From the NCBI RefSeq assembly GCF_001273925.1, contig NZ_LIGG01000001.1:3812659-3866271 (forward strand): a DNA stretch of 53,613 bases. Direction: 5' to 3'. The notes below the pieces were generated by a model that was given only the letters and a program-made list of their open reading frames with translations, made no database searches and was not told the origin of the DNA. Source of the DNA: Bacillus sp. FJAT-27251. GTDB taxonomy: Bacteria > Bacillota > Bacilli > Bacillales > Cytobacillaceae. Position numbers and translations under genes: made by a program. This document shows positions 8,908-17,155 of the stretch, piece after piece; position 1 is the stretch's first letter; each line of letters opens with the position of its first letter.

Positions 8908-10660
8908 CTTCGAGCTCCTCCTTTGATAATTGAGAGTAGGCGATTTCCTGGTAGACACCGCAATTTTCCATAAGTTCCTGGTGTGTTCCCATCCCGACGA
9001 CTTTGCCCTGATCGAGGACAATAATGGTATCTGCATCGATAATGGTGCCGATCCGCTGGGCGACAATGATTGAAGTCGCCTCTTTGATTTCCTGTTTCAG
9101 CCTTGACCTTAATAGGCGGTCTGTTTTGTAATCCAATGCCGAGAAGGAGTCATCGAACAGGTAGATTTCGGGATTTTTATAGATGGCACGCGCAATGGAT
9201 AGCCGTTGTTTTTGGCCGCCGGAAAGATTGGTTCCGCTTTGGGCTACTTCTCCTTCATACTGGCCTTCCATCTTCTCGACAAATCCCTTCCCCTGAGCCA
9301 TTTCAACCGCTTTTTTCACTTCGTGGTCTGCCTCTTCCATCTTCTGACCGAAGGCGACATTCGAAACAACATTGCCGCTGAACAGGATCGCCTTTTGCGA
9401 AACATATCCGATTTTGCTCCTCAAGTCTTCAAGGGGATACTGTTTCACATTGACTCCGTCCACAAGCACTTCTCCTTGTGCTGCATCCATGAAACGTGGA
9501 ATCAGGTTCAGGAGAGTGCTCTTTCCGCTGCCCGTCGAACCGATGATGGCCACAGTTTCACCGTGGCGGACATTAAAACTTACATCTTTAAGGACATAGT
9601 CTTCGGCATCAGGATATTTGAAGCTCACATGCCGGAATTCGATTTCACCTTTTCCATGGGCTTTTACAACTTCCCATCCTTTCCCGTCCCTGATTTTGAC
9701 TTCGGTATCCAGCACTTCATGAATCCGTTTGGCGGATACGGCCGCACGCGGCATCATGATGAACACCATCGACAGCATCATGAAGGCCATAATGATCTGC
9801 ATCGCATAGGACGAAAAGACCACCATGTCGGCGAACAGCGGCAGGCGGTCCGGCACCGAAGCGTTGTTGATCAGGACCGCACCAATCCAGTAGATGGCCA
9901 GGTTCATCCCCGACATCATCAGCCCAATGGCCGGAAACAGCACGGCCATTGTCCGTCCCGTGAAAAGATTCGTCCTGGTGAGTTCATCATTGGCCTGTTC
10001 GAATTTCTTTTCCTGATACTCCTCGGCATTATAGGCTCTGACAACCCGGGTGCCGGACAAATTCTCCCTCGTCACGCGGTTTAATTGGTCAGTCAGGGTT
10101 TGAATCACCCTGAATTTCGGCAGCGCAACAAGGACGATGAGCGCAATCAACAATGACAGAAAGGCTACCGCAGACCCCGTTGCTGCCGTCCACTCCCATG
10201 CCTTTCCATTAATTTTAAAAATCGCCCACACAGCCATGATTGGTGCCCGGATGACAACCTGGAGCCCCATGATAATCAAAAGCTGGATTTGCATGATATC
10301 GTTTGTAGAACGGGTGATCAGGCTCGGAGTAGAAAATGTGCTCATCTCCTCAATCGAAAAAGACAATGTTTTATCGAAAACCATCCCGCGCAAGCGTACC
10401 GCAAATCCTGCCGCGACCCGGGCTGCGAGAAAAACGGTACCCATCGATGAGAGCATACTGCCAACTGCACATAAAAGCATGAATCCGCCCTGTACAAGGA
10501 TATCGCTAACCCTGCTTCCTTCTGTCTGGACAAGCATGGTGATTTCCGTCATGTAATCGGGAATCTTTAAGTCCAGCCATACTTGGGTCACGATAAAAAA
10601 CAGGCTGCACAAGACTAGCAGCCAATCTTTCCTGTCAAAATATTTAAAAATCTTCAGCAT
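8900..10660 (-). CDS. ABC multidrug exporter half-transporter, degenerate-site subunit
   Basis: A 586-residue half-transporter with an N-terminal membrane domain and C-terminal ATPase. Walker A is GSTGSGKST and the signature is canonical LSGGQKQR, but the catalytic Glu after Walker B is Asp (YLFDDSFSALD) and the switch His is Gln (VAQRIGTI). This is the known pattern of the degenerate-site partner in heterodimeric exporters and fits the complementary signature change in the 7075-8907 product. The ATG follows cagggaggggtacagga. It is the second gene of a MarR-ABC-ABC operon, so the cargo is probably a toxic or drug-like compound sensed by the MarR protein. Confidence 0.93.
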   Translation of the reverse strand: MLKIFKYFDRKDWLLVLCSLFFIVTQVWLDLKIPDYMTEITMLVQTEGSRVSDILVQGGFMLLCAVGSMLSSMGTVFLAARVAAGFAVRLRGMVFDKTLSFSIEEMSTFSTPSLITRSTNDIMQIQLLIIMGLQVVIRAPIMAVWAIFKINGKAWEWTAATGSAVAFLSLLIALIVLVALPKFRVIQTLTDQLNRVTRENLSGTRVVRAYNAEEYQEKKFEQANDELTRTNLFTGRTMAVLFPAIGLMMSGMNLAIYWIGAVLINNASVPDRLPLFADMVVFSSYAMQIIMAFMMLSMVFIMMPRAAVSAKRIHEVLDTEVKIRDGKGWEVVKAHGKGEIEFRHVSFKYPDAEDYVLKDVSFNVRHGETVAIIGSTGSGKSTLLNLIPRFMDAAQGEVLVDGVNVKQYPLEDLRSKIGYVSQKAILFSGNVVSNVAFGQKMEEADHEVKKAVEMAQGKGFVEKMEGQYEGEVAQSGTNLSGGQKQRLSIARAIYKNPEIYLFDDSFSALDYKTDRLLRSRLKQEIKEATSIIVAQRIGTIIDADTIIVLDQGKVVGMGTHQELMENCGVYQEIAYSQLSKEELEVG

Positions 10661-10738
10661 TCCTGTACCCCTCCCTGGGCATAATGTTGCTGCTGCGATA
10701 AATGTTCGCAGTGCTCCTTACCGGATAAGAAAGGCGCA

Positions 10739-11251
10739 CTACTTGCATGTTCCCTTCGATGGGTCACTATGGAAAAAAAGAACATCGAATGATTCCATCT
10801 CCTCCATTCCTTCCCGCTCCATCTTCTCCTTAACGGCCCTAACCAATAAACGCATTCCCTGCTCAACGATTTCCTGCTCACTTTCCGTCAAGGAACCTAA
10901 CGCATCGCGGATGGCCTTGTTCACTGGTTCGGGTGTTTTTTCCTTGATGCCATTCAAAGTTTTCTCACTCGCGGAAATGTGTACTGATCGTTTGTCATTA
11001 GGGTTAGGCGTTTTTACCAGAATGCCCCTTGCACTCAGACGTTCCACTATGTCAGATACGGTACTCTGGGTCATTCGCAGGTTTTGTGTAAGTTGTTTGA
11101 TCGTAATCGACTTATTAATCAACACCTCTGCAATGACACGCAGCTGCGGCGCTGTCAGACCCAGTCCCTCCGCATATTGCTGGATGCTCTTAACCAAATA
11201 GCGATGTAAAAACTCAACACTTTCACGAATAAAGTCAGCTCTTTCTGCCAA
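10739..11251 (-). CDS. MarR-family transcriptional regulator of the ABC exporter operon
   Basis: About 170 residues with the MarR winged-helix pattern: ITIKQLTQNLRMTQSTVSDI as the recognition helix region, then a beta-wing with SARGILVKTPNPNDKRSVH. The start is a TTG; two in-frame TTGs lie at 11257 and 11251. The second is chosen because ggaaggtga lies 8 bases from it and only 2 from the first. It is first in the operon before the two exporter genes. A palindrome overlapping its own promoter (11281-11310) suggests autorepression relieved by a ligand, as is usual for MarR proteins. Confidence 0.9.
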   Translation of the reverse strand: MAERADFIRESVEFLHRYLVKSIQQYAEGLGLTAPQLRVIAEVLINKSITIKQLTQNLRMTQSTVSDIVERLSARGILVKTPNPNDKRSVHISASEKTLNGIKEKTPEPVNKAIRDALGSLTESEQEIVEQGMRLLVRAVKEKMEREGMEEMESFDVLFFHSDPSKGTCK

Positions 11252-11280
11252 AAACAATCACCTTCCAAAATTCCTGAAAA

Positions 11281-11342
11281 ATACATCGCATCCGATGTAT
11301 CTTATGCGATATATCATACTCCCGCAGAGATTGTGTTGTCAA
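11281..11342 (-). promoter_or_regulatory. Sigma-A promoter and palindromic MarR operator of the exporter operon
   Basis: On the minus strand, -35 TTGACA (11337-11342) and -10 TATGAT (11313-11318) are separated by 18 bases. Directly downstream, where transcription would begin, lies the perfect 8-4-8 palindrome atacatcg-catc-cgatgtat (11281-11300). A second overlapping dyad is formed by atcgcat (11285-11291) and atgcgat (11304-11310). Placement around the start site suits repression by the adjacent MarR protein. Confidence 0.75.
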
Positions 11343-11468
11343 TGGAATGGTTCAGATCGAAATTTTAAAAAGTTACAAGAAGCAGCAGAAAGAAAAAACA
11401 GAGAATTTGAAACGATTCCCTATTTTTTCCGTATAATTAAGATAATAGTTTTCAGAGGAGGGAAATCT

Positions 11469-11582
11469 GTGGAAGAAACCAAAGAGGTACAGAAGAAATC
11501 CAGTTTCGTATTGCCTGTATTTATGGGATTGGGTGCAGGTGCGGTTTTAGGATTGTTTGCTTATGTAAAGGATTGGTTTTGA
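11469..11582 (+). CDS. small single-pass membrane protein (37 aa)
   Basis: A GTG start follows gaggaggg with good spacing. The product is a charged N-terminus (MEETKEVQKKSSF), one hydrophobic segment (about 13-32, rich in Gly) and a short tail, 37 residues. A longer in-frame ORF reaches back to 11295 but has no ribosome site and crosses the MarR operator, so the short start is preferred. A strong terminator follows at 11622. I do not recognise the family; it is divergent from the MarR operon, and no role can be assigned. Confidence 0.65.
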   Translation: MEETKEVQKKSSFVLPVFMGLGAGAVLGLFAYVKDWF

Positions 11583-11621
11583 TAACTAAACCTTTTTATA
11601 AAAGCGGACAGCCGTGAATGT

Positions 11622-11656
11622 AAAATAGGAAACCATCCATTGTGGTTTCCTATTTT
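11622..11656. terminator. Bidirectional Rho-independent terminator
   Basis: A perfect 14-bp stem aaaataggaaacca / tggtttcctatttt with a 7-base loop. It has A-runs and T-runs on both sides and is placed between the small membrane gene (+) and the lipoprotein gene (-). Confidence 0.85.
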
Positions 11657-11777
11657 CTGCTTATAAAGAAGATTTCCTTACTACATAAGGCAGCAGCTAT
11701 TCAATATCCCCTCTTTTATAAAAACGGGATTGATTTCTATGTAAAATGCCTAAGAAGATGAGTTTTTCCAAACGTTT

Positions 11778-12464
11778 TTATTCTGATCTCAGCAAATAAT
11801 CATATACTTCACCTGTTTCCGGCACCACGCCGTACCATCCGTATGTTGCCGTATGCCCTTCCCGCGTTTCCGGGTCGTCGATTACAACCTCGTAAAGATG
11901 AATCACAAAATGGCCTTCAGGTGTGAGATGGTCATACTCCACGAAAAAGGTTTCACTAGGTGCCATCCCCGTTGTGCCGATCACCTTCTTAACAGCCTCT
12001 TCCTTTGTCAAACTCTTTTTTTCATTATTATTCTGTTCTTCTTCTAAGCGGCGGGCATCTTCCTTACGTTTTTCATCGTCCTCGATAAGTCTCATTCTTT
12101 CTTTTTCTGCCATAGCCTGTTTTCTTATCCCTTCCGCAAACGACCGGATGGCATCATGTGCCTCACCGTGGACCGTTAAGGAGATCGCTTCCTCGGCAAA
12201 CACTTCAGCCTCCTCGAATTTCCCAGCCCCAAGATGGTCCGCTGCCATTTTTGCCGCTTTCGAAGCCAGAATCAGTTCACCTGCCTCATCCGTCTCTTTC
12301 GCTTCCTGCGCCTTTTCAAAAGAAACGACCGCCTTTTCAAAATCTCCTGTTGTTAGTTCCGCCGTTCCTTCCTCCAAATACTGTTCGTACACTCCAGAAG
12401 AGCACCCCGCAAACAGCAGGACAGCGGCAGCCAACACCCACCACCCGCTCTTCCTTGTCCACAT
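11778..12464 (-). CDS. lipoprotein with helical repeat-like region, unknown function
   Basis: A 228-residue product starting at an ATG (12464), giving a signal peptide with lipobox LLFAGCSSG, so it should be lipid-anchored outside the membrane. The middle (about 35-140) is rich in Ala, Glu and Lys and predicted helical, with TPR-like spacing (TTGDFEKAVVSFEKAQEAKE), ending in a charged coiled-coil-like stretch. The last 70 residues form a separate domain (KKVIGTTGMAPSETFFVEYD onwards) resembling small secreted PepSY/DUF-type domains. A frame extends to 12512 but would place residues before the signal peptide. Isolated gene; function not recognised. Confidence 0.75.
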   Translation of the reverse strand: MWTRKSGWWVLAAAVLLFAGCSSGVYEQYLEEGTAELTTGDFEKAVVSFEKAQEAKETDEAGELILASKAAKMAADHLGAGKFEEAEVFAEEAISLTVHGEAHDAIRSFAEGIRKQAMAEKERMRLIEDDEKRKEDARRLEEEQNNNEKKSLTKEEAVKKVIGTTGMAPSETFFVEYDHLTPEGHFVIHLYEVVIDDPETREGHTATYGWYGVVPETGEVYDYLLRSE

Positions 12465-12770
12465 TACTTCCACTTCCCCCACTCTCCCGGCTTCAGCGTT
12501 TTTAATGATCAATTACCAACAGCATCATCCAGATCCAGACTCGGCGGAGGGAATCGAACTATTCCCCTCCATTCCATTTCAATCATGCTTCTTTTATCAT
12601 GGGAATTTTGGAAATACCTCGCCCCATTACATTATATGTTTTACATGTTCAAGATAGTTCAAAAGGAGGATGAAAAGGTGCGATATTGATAGGCAGTAGC
12701 TGGGACATTAGGGAATGGAGCATTGGGTAAGCAACAGTCTCTCATACACTCGTTGGAAAATAAGATAAGG

Positions 12771-13247
12771 TTACTTCCCAAAGGAAGAAGATAGCTCCCA
12801 AAATTCATCCCCAATGCTCTCAATAAGAGCCTGTGCCCTTTTTTCTATCTTGACTGGAAGAGAATCTTTACTAAAATATTGTAGATCAAGGCTCTCGCCA
12901 TCGTTCATTTCCAGCTTCCCGGCAACATCGACTGCCCGGAAGAGGTTAATGACACTATACGTTTCATCCCCATTCGGATAACGAAAATAATAACTGGGAC
13001 CCGAAAAAACGCCGATTAGCTCAAAACGACCCGCCTCCAGACCAGTCTCTTCCTTTAACTCCCGGGAAGCAACCTCCTCCAGTGTCTCCGCTAGTTCCAT
13101 TGACCCGCCGGGCAGTCCCCAATCATAGGTATCAGACCGATGTTGAAAGAGGACTTCCTTCTTTTCGTTGACGACCAGTATCGTCGCTCCCACACTTAAG
13201 ATGGGACGCGTGCCGATTAGTTTGCGTAATTCCGAAATGTATCCCAT
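12771..13247 (-). CDS. Nudix hydrolase
   Basis: A 158-residue protein with a complete Nudix box: GGSMELAETLEEV followed by ASRELKEETGL, matching GX5EX7REUXEEXGU. The family hydrolyses nucleoside diphosphates linked to another moiety, using Mg2+. The ATG at 13247 follows aggaggggg at good spacing; the frame continues 7 codons further without a ribosome site. Substrate cannot be predicted from the sequence. It stands alone between non-coding stretches. Confidence 0.88.
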   Translation of the reverse strand: MGYISELRKLIGTRPILSVGATILVVNEKKEVLFQHRSDTYDWGLPGGSMELAETLEEVASRELKEETGLEAGRFELIGVFSGPSYYFRYPNGDETYSVINLFRAVDVAGKLEMNDGESLDLQYFSKDSLPVKIEKRAQALIESIGDEFWELSSSFGK

Positions 13248-13755
13248 TTCCCCCTCCTGATTTAACATTTTTTAAAGGAATGTATAACCAAAAGTCCTGC
13301 ACGCCATTCCCCTAATCCCTACTAAAATTTAAATTTCCATATTTACCATATTATATCATTTTTTCTTCCTTTATCTTTAACAAAGGTTCTTAGTCCGCTT
13401 GATACGGCCAAATAACATCAAAATTCAGCATTCCTTCCACGAGAGGAAAATTCTTGGGCTATTTGCCTTTAACACATAGTGTGATATGAAAGTGTCCTAA
13501 TGGCTGTTCTGTCAAAACTTCACTTCCTATAAAATGCGTACGTTTAAATAGAAAAATCGCCTTTTACGACGAATTTTTATAAGAACATTTTATAACACTA
13601 AGACAGAATACAATGATGAACATTGCTGTGGTTATACTCTCTACACCAAGACTCACCTAAAAACCTATAAAAGAGGTGAAAAACTGCTTTCAAAAACCTG
13701 AATATAGACAAGGCAATCTGGTAATTTGTCTATTATTTTGTTAGCAGTAAGCGGT
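13248..13755. other. Intergenic region, about 500 bp
   Basis: AT-rich spacer between the divergent Nudix and PBP genes. I see no convincing ORF with a ribosome site, no RNA gene and no strong hairpin. It presumably holds promoters for both flanking genes but I could not place them with confidence. Confidence 0.5.
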
Positions 13756-16359
13756 ATGACAGAAAACCATTCTTCTCGCATTGAGCACAGAAAAAAACTA
13801 CAAAACCAGCAGCAACGTTCAGGAGAGAATAGTTCTCCCAAAAAGAAAATTTGGAAGAGGTTCATATTTTTCAGTCTTATTTTAGGGACTGTGCTGCTTA
13901 TAGCTGGAGCGGGGGCTATTATATGGATTATCAATGACGCTCCCAAGTTTGACGAAACTTTATTAAAAGACCCTTTATCATCCAGTATCTATGCAAGTGA
14001 TGGCGAAACAATCATCGCCGAGGTAGGGCGGGAAAAGCGGGAAGATATAGGAATTGAACAAATTCCTGATGTATTGAGGGATGCGGTTATAGCAACAGAA
14101 GATTCCCGTTTCTATGAACATAAAGGAATTGATGTAAGGCGTACAATGGTGGCGATCTTTAAAGTGATCACTTCTGGATCGTTAGAAAGTGGCGGCGGAA
14201 GTACGATTACCCAGCAGCTGGTGAAAAATTCCTTTCTATCAACCGAACAGACAGCCACAAGAAAAATAAAGGAATGGTACTTGGCTCTTCAATTAGAAAG
14301 ACGATTTTCCAAAGAGGAAATTCTGGAAATGTATTTGAACAACAATTTATACGGCGGCGATGTTTATGGAGTGGCCAAGGCTGCACAGCGTTTCTTTGGG
14401 TTACAGCCTGATGAACTGGATCAATTAACCCTGGAACAAGCAGCCCTTTTGGCGGGAATCCCGCAAAGTCCCAATCGGTACATGCCAACAGACGAGTCAA
14501 ACTTAGACCGCGCCGAAGAAAGAAGAAACATGGTTCTACACTATATGAATCGGCATGGATACATTTCTGAGCCAAAAATGAGTGAAGCGCAAAGGACACC
14601 TATTGAGGATACATTAAAGATTCAAAATCCGAAAGGAAACAAATATCAAGCATTTGTGAATACTGTTCTAGAAGAAGTACAAGAAAAGACGGATGCGAAT
14701 CTTTTTGAGGATGGATTAGACATTTATACAACCATTGTTCCCGAGATTCAGCAATTGACGGAAGATGTTCTGACAACAAATGACTATATCCATTATCCAA
14801 ATAATAAGTACCTCCAAACAGCAGTTGTTATTACAGATACACAAACCGGGGAAATCAAAGCCATTGGCGGAGGCAGAAATAAGAATGGCGGATTTAACTA
14901 TGCAACCATGATGAAACGTCAGCCTGGTTCGACGATTAAACCGATTATTGACTATGGCCCCGCCATTGAAAAATTCAAATGGTCAACAGGACATATGATA
15001 AAAGATGAAGAATATCAGTATTCCGATGGAACCCCTATTCGAAACGCTACTCGTACCTATGCAGGAAACAAGACGATTCGGGATCACCTGGTCTGGTCAC
15101 GAAATATCCCGGCATTAAAAACGTTTCAGGAAGTAGGCGCGGAGGATGCGACCGATTTTGCACGGAGCCTCGGCTTCCCTATTAAGGAGGAGCAAAAAGG
15201 AAATGAAGCGAATTCCATTGGCGGAATTGATGCCGCTTCTCCCCTTGTCATGGCAGGCGCCTATACCCCTTTTGGAAATGGCGGTTATTATATTGAACCA
15301 CACACGGTTACAAAAATTGTCTACCCAGACGGGCGAGAGGAAAATGTAGCATCAGAAAAGAAAAAAGTCATGGAGGATTATACCGCTTTTTTAATCACCG
15401 ATATGTTACGTTCAGTCGTCGATTCAGGTACAGGGGTGAAAGCGAATATTCCCAGGCTGGATCTGGCCGGAAAGACGGGAACCACGAACTTTGATGAACG
15501 AACCATCACGAAGTACGGCTTGCCGGAAAATGCGGTAAGGGATGCCTGGTTTGTAGGCTATACCCCTCAATATACGGCTGCGGTATGGACTGGATATGAT
15601 AAAACCACTTCTTCCGAAGACTATTTGAATAGCACAAGTGATGACATCCCGCTGCTGGTTTTCAAAACCATTATCTCGAAAGCAGCGACAAATACAGCAG
15701 CATTTAAACAGCCTGAAAGTGTTGGCCAATTAGGCAGTGAATATTATGTGAAAGGCGGCGAAATGCCAAAACCGCCAAAACCTGAAACACCAGCAGATTT
15801 CGCCGCGACCTATGATGAAGCCTCGGATGAGATTCAATTATCATGGGACCACACTTCGAACAGCGGATTGGAGACGACCTTTGAAGTTTCCTATACAGTA
15901 GGTGATCAAACGAAAACTTTAACGCCTACCAATGAAATGAACGCTGTCCTTCCAGGCCCAGTGAAAGGAAAGGCTTATACCTTTACGGTCGTTGCGGTTG
16001 CGGGAGACGTAAAGAGTGATTCTGCTTCCACTTCGATAACGATCGAAGAGACCGTACCAGCCAGTCCAAGTAACCTGCAAGCAACGTTTGACCAAGCAAC
16101 GAATAGCATTTTGATTTCCTGGCAGCCTGGTAACGGGGCCAAAAACGTCCAATATATTGTTTCATTTAGTGCGAATGGATACCCGCAAAGATTGGCACCT
16201 ACACCAGAATTACAAGCAACATTGATTGGTCCTCAGCCTGGCCAAACTTACGTCATAGCTGTTACAGCAATAAATCAAGAGGGTTCGAGTGAAGCAGCCA
16301 CCATTTCTGTTACAGTGGATGAACCCCCTCCTGAAATTGGCAATTGGAACGATTTTTGA
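13756..16359 (+). CDS. class A penicillin-binding protein (PBP1A-type, bifunctional)
   Basis: Peptidoglycan glycosyltransferase/transpeptidase of about 867 residues anchored by one N-terminal helix. The glycosyltransferase (GT51) domain has the catalytic motif ATEDSRFYEHKGID and later QQLVKN. The transpeptidase has SxxK (STIK, about 391), SxN (SRN, about 447) and KTG(T) (about 573). Two fibronectin type III domains follow at the C-terminus (from about 675), as in Bacillus PonA. The ATG at 13756 is chosen; its ribosome site is weak (agtaagcgg) and a TTG at 13726 is an alternative. Unlike typical ponA it is not beside recU, so this may be an extra copy. A terminator follows at 16416. Confidence 0.92.
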   Translation: MTENHSSRIEHRKKLQNQQQRSGENSSPKKKIWKRFIFFSLILGTVLLIAGAGAIIWIINDAPKFDETLLKDPLSSSIYASDGETIIAEVGREKREDIGIEQIPDVLRDAVIATEDSRFYEHKGIDVRRTMVAIFKVITSGSLESGGGSTITQQLVKNSFLSTEQTATRKIKEWYLALQLERRFSKEEILEMYLNNNLYGGDVYGVAKAAQRFFGLQPDELDQLTLEQAALLAGIPQSPNRYMPTDESNLDRAEERRNMVLHYMNRHGYISEPKMSEAQRTPIEDTLKIQNPKGNKYQAFVNTVLEEVQEKTDANLFEDGLDIYTTIVPEIQQLTEDVLTTNDYIHYPNNKYLQTAVVITDTQTGEIKAIGGGRNKNGGFNYATMMKRQPGSTIKPIIDYGPAIEKFKWSTGHMIKDEEYQYSDGTPIRNATRTYAGNKTIRDHLVWSRNIPALKTFQEVGAEDATDFARSLGFPIKEEQKGNEANSIGGIDAASPLVMAGAYTPFGNGGYYIEPHTVTKIVYPDGREENVASEKKKVMEDYTAFLITDMLRSVVDSGTGVKANIPRLDLAGKTGTTNFDERTITKYGLPENAVRDAWFVGYTPQYTAAVWTGYDKTTSSEDYLNSTSDDIPLLVFKTIISKAATNTAAFKQPESVGQLGSEYYVKGGEMPKPPKPETPADFAATYDEASDEIQLSWDHTSNSGLETTFEVSYTVGDQTKTLTPTNEMNAVLPGPVKGKAYTFTVVAVAGDVKSDSASTSITIEETVPASPSNLQATFDQATNSILISWQPGNGAKNVQYIVSFSANGYPQRLAPTPELQATLIGPQPGQTYVIAVTAINQEGSSEAATISVTVDEPPPEIGNWNDF

Positions 16360-16415
16360 GAAATCCTTGGAGACGGTACTTTTAGTGAAACAGCCCGAGG
16401 AATCTTTAAAAAATA

Positions 16416-16446
16416 GTCACCGAATCTAATTCGGTGACCATTTTTA
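16416..16446 (+). terminator. Rho-independent terminator after the PBP gene
   Basis: Perfect 10-bp stem gtcaccgaat / attcggtgac with a 3-base loop, followed by cattttta. Confidence 0.85.
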
Positions 16447-16552
16447 TGACCTGTAATGACAGGAATCGGCTTTTCTAAATACATTCTTTAACAGCTTATT
16501 TTTATAATCTCTTTTCAAGCAGGCTCAAGGAGTACCTTACATACTCTTAAAA

Positions 16553-16933
16553 CTAGTCGTCGTCACCATCATCAATGTCGTCGTCATCGTCGTCGTCATC
16601 GTCCCCGTCATCGTTGTCGTCGTAACGATCATCATCATCATCATAATCTAATTCAACTGCTACTATTTCAGCTGTCTCAGCATCAATGATAACCTCATAT
16701 TCAATGCCATCTTCACCCTGTACTTCTACTTCATATACCAGGTAGCCATCTTCATTTTCCAGCTCTACTTCTTCTACAATACCAGGGAATGACTGAAGGA
16801 CAATTTCTTTACTTTCTTCTTTTGTTAAATAGAGTCCACTTGCGTTTGCAGATACAATAGGAGTCGTCAAAGCTGCTCCAATCATTGTGACAGCCAGTGC
16901 AGGAATAACGTACTTTTTCAATTTGATACTCAT
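16553..16933 (-). CDS. secreted PepSY-domain protein with poly-aspartate tail
   Basis: A 126-residue exported protein: signal peptide (about 1-32), one PepSY-type domain (LTKEESKEIVLQSFPGIVEE through VIIDAETAEIVAVELD), then a tail of about 30 residues that is almost entirely Asp. The ATG follows taggagggattgga. PepSY domains are often regulators or inhibitors at the cell surface; the acidic tail may bind Ca2+ or other cations, which is inference. The tail is encoded by a GAT/GAC triplet repeat likely to vary in length by slippage. Confidence 0.85.
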   Translation of the reverse strand: MSIKLKKYVIPALAVTMIGAALTTPIVSANASGLYLTKEESKEIVLQSFPGIVEEVELENEDGYLVYEVEVQGEDGIEYEVIIDAETAEIVAVELDYDDDDDRYDDNDDGDDDDDDDDDIDDGDDD

Positions 16934-17078
16934 TCCAATCCCTCCTAATAGTGTGGTACAACTTTACCTTACACAAGGAGGGTTAAGCTCATATAAACGA
17001 ATCATGATATTTCCATTAAGAATTATTACAATCTCTACTTTGATTTACCTGAAACGGAAAAAAAGGAGGCAAAAAATT

Positions 17079-17121
17079 TAAACCCTGAATTCATTCCTTT
17101 ACCGGAACAATTCAGGGTTTA
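17079..17121 (-). terminator. Rho-independent terminator after the MBL lipoprotein gene
   Basis: A perfect 13-bp stem taaaccctgaatt / aattcagggttta. On the minus strand it is followed by aaattttttgcc, and it lies 35 bases after the stop codon at 17156. Confidence 0.85.
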
Positions 17122-17155
17122 TAGCGATTTCTTTAAAGTCCATCAAACCCCAATA

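Noticed and set aside
9206..10084. 292-residue plus-strand ORF
   Set aside because: Lies antisense within the ABC exporter gene, has no ribosome site and no family resemblance.
11295..11468. Upstream extension of the small membrane-protein ORF
   Set aside because: No ribosome site at the upper start and it crosses the MarR promoter and operator.
11923..12657. 244-residue Ser/Ala-rich plus-strand ORF
   Set aside because: Antisense shadow of the lipoprotein gene; composition and lack of a start site argue against it.
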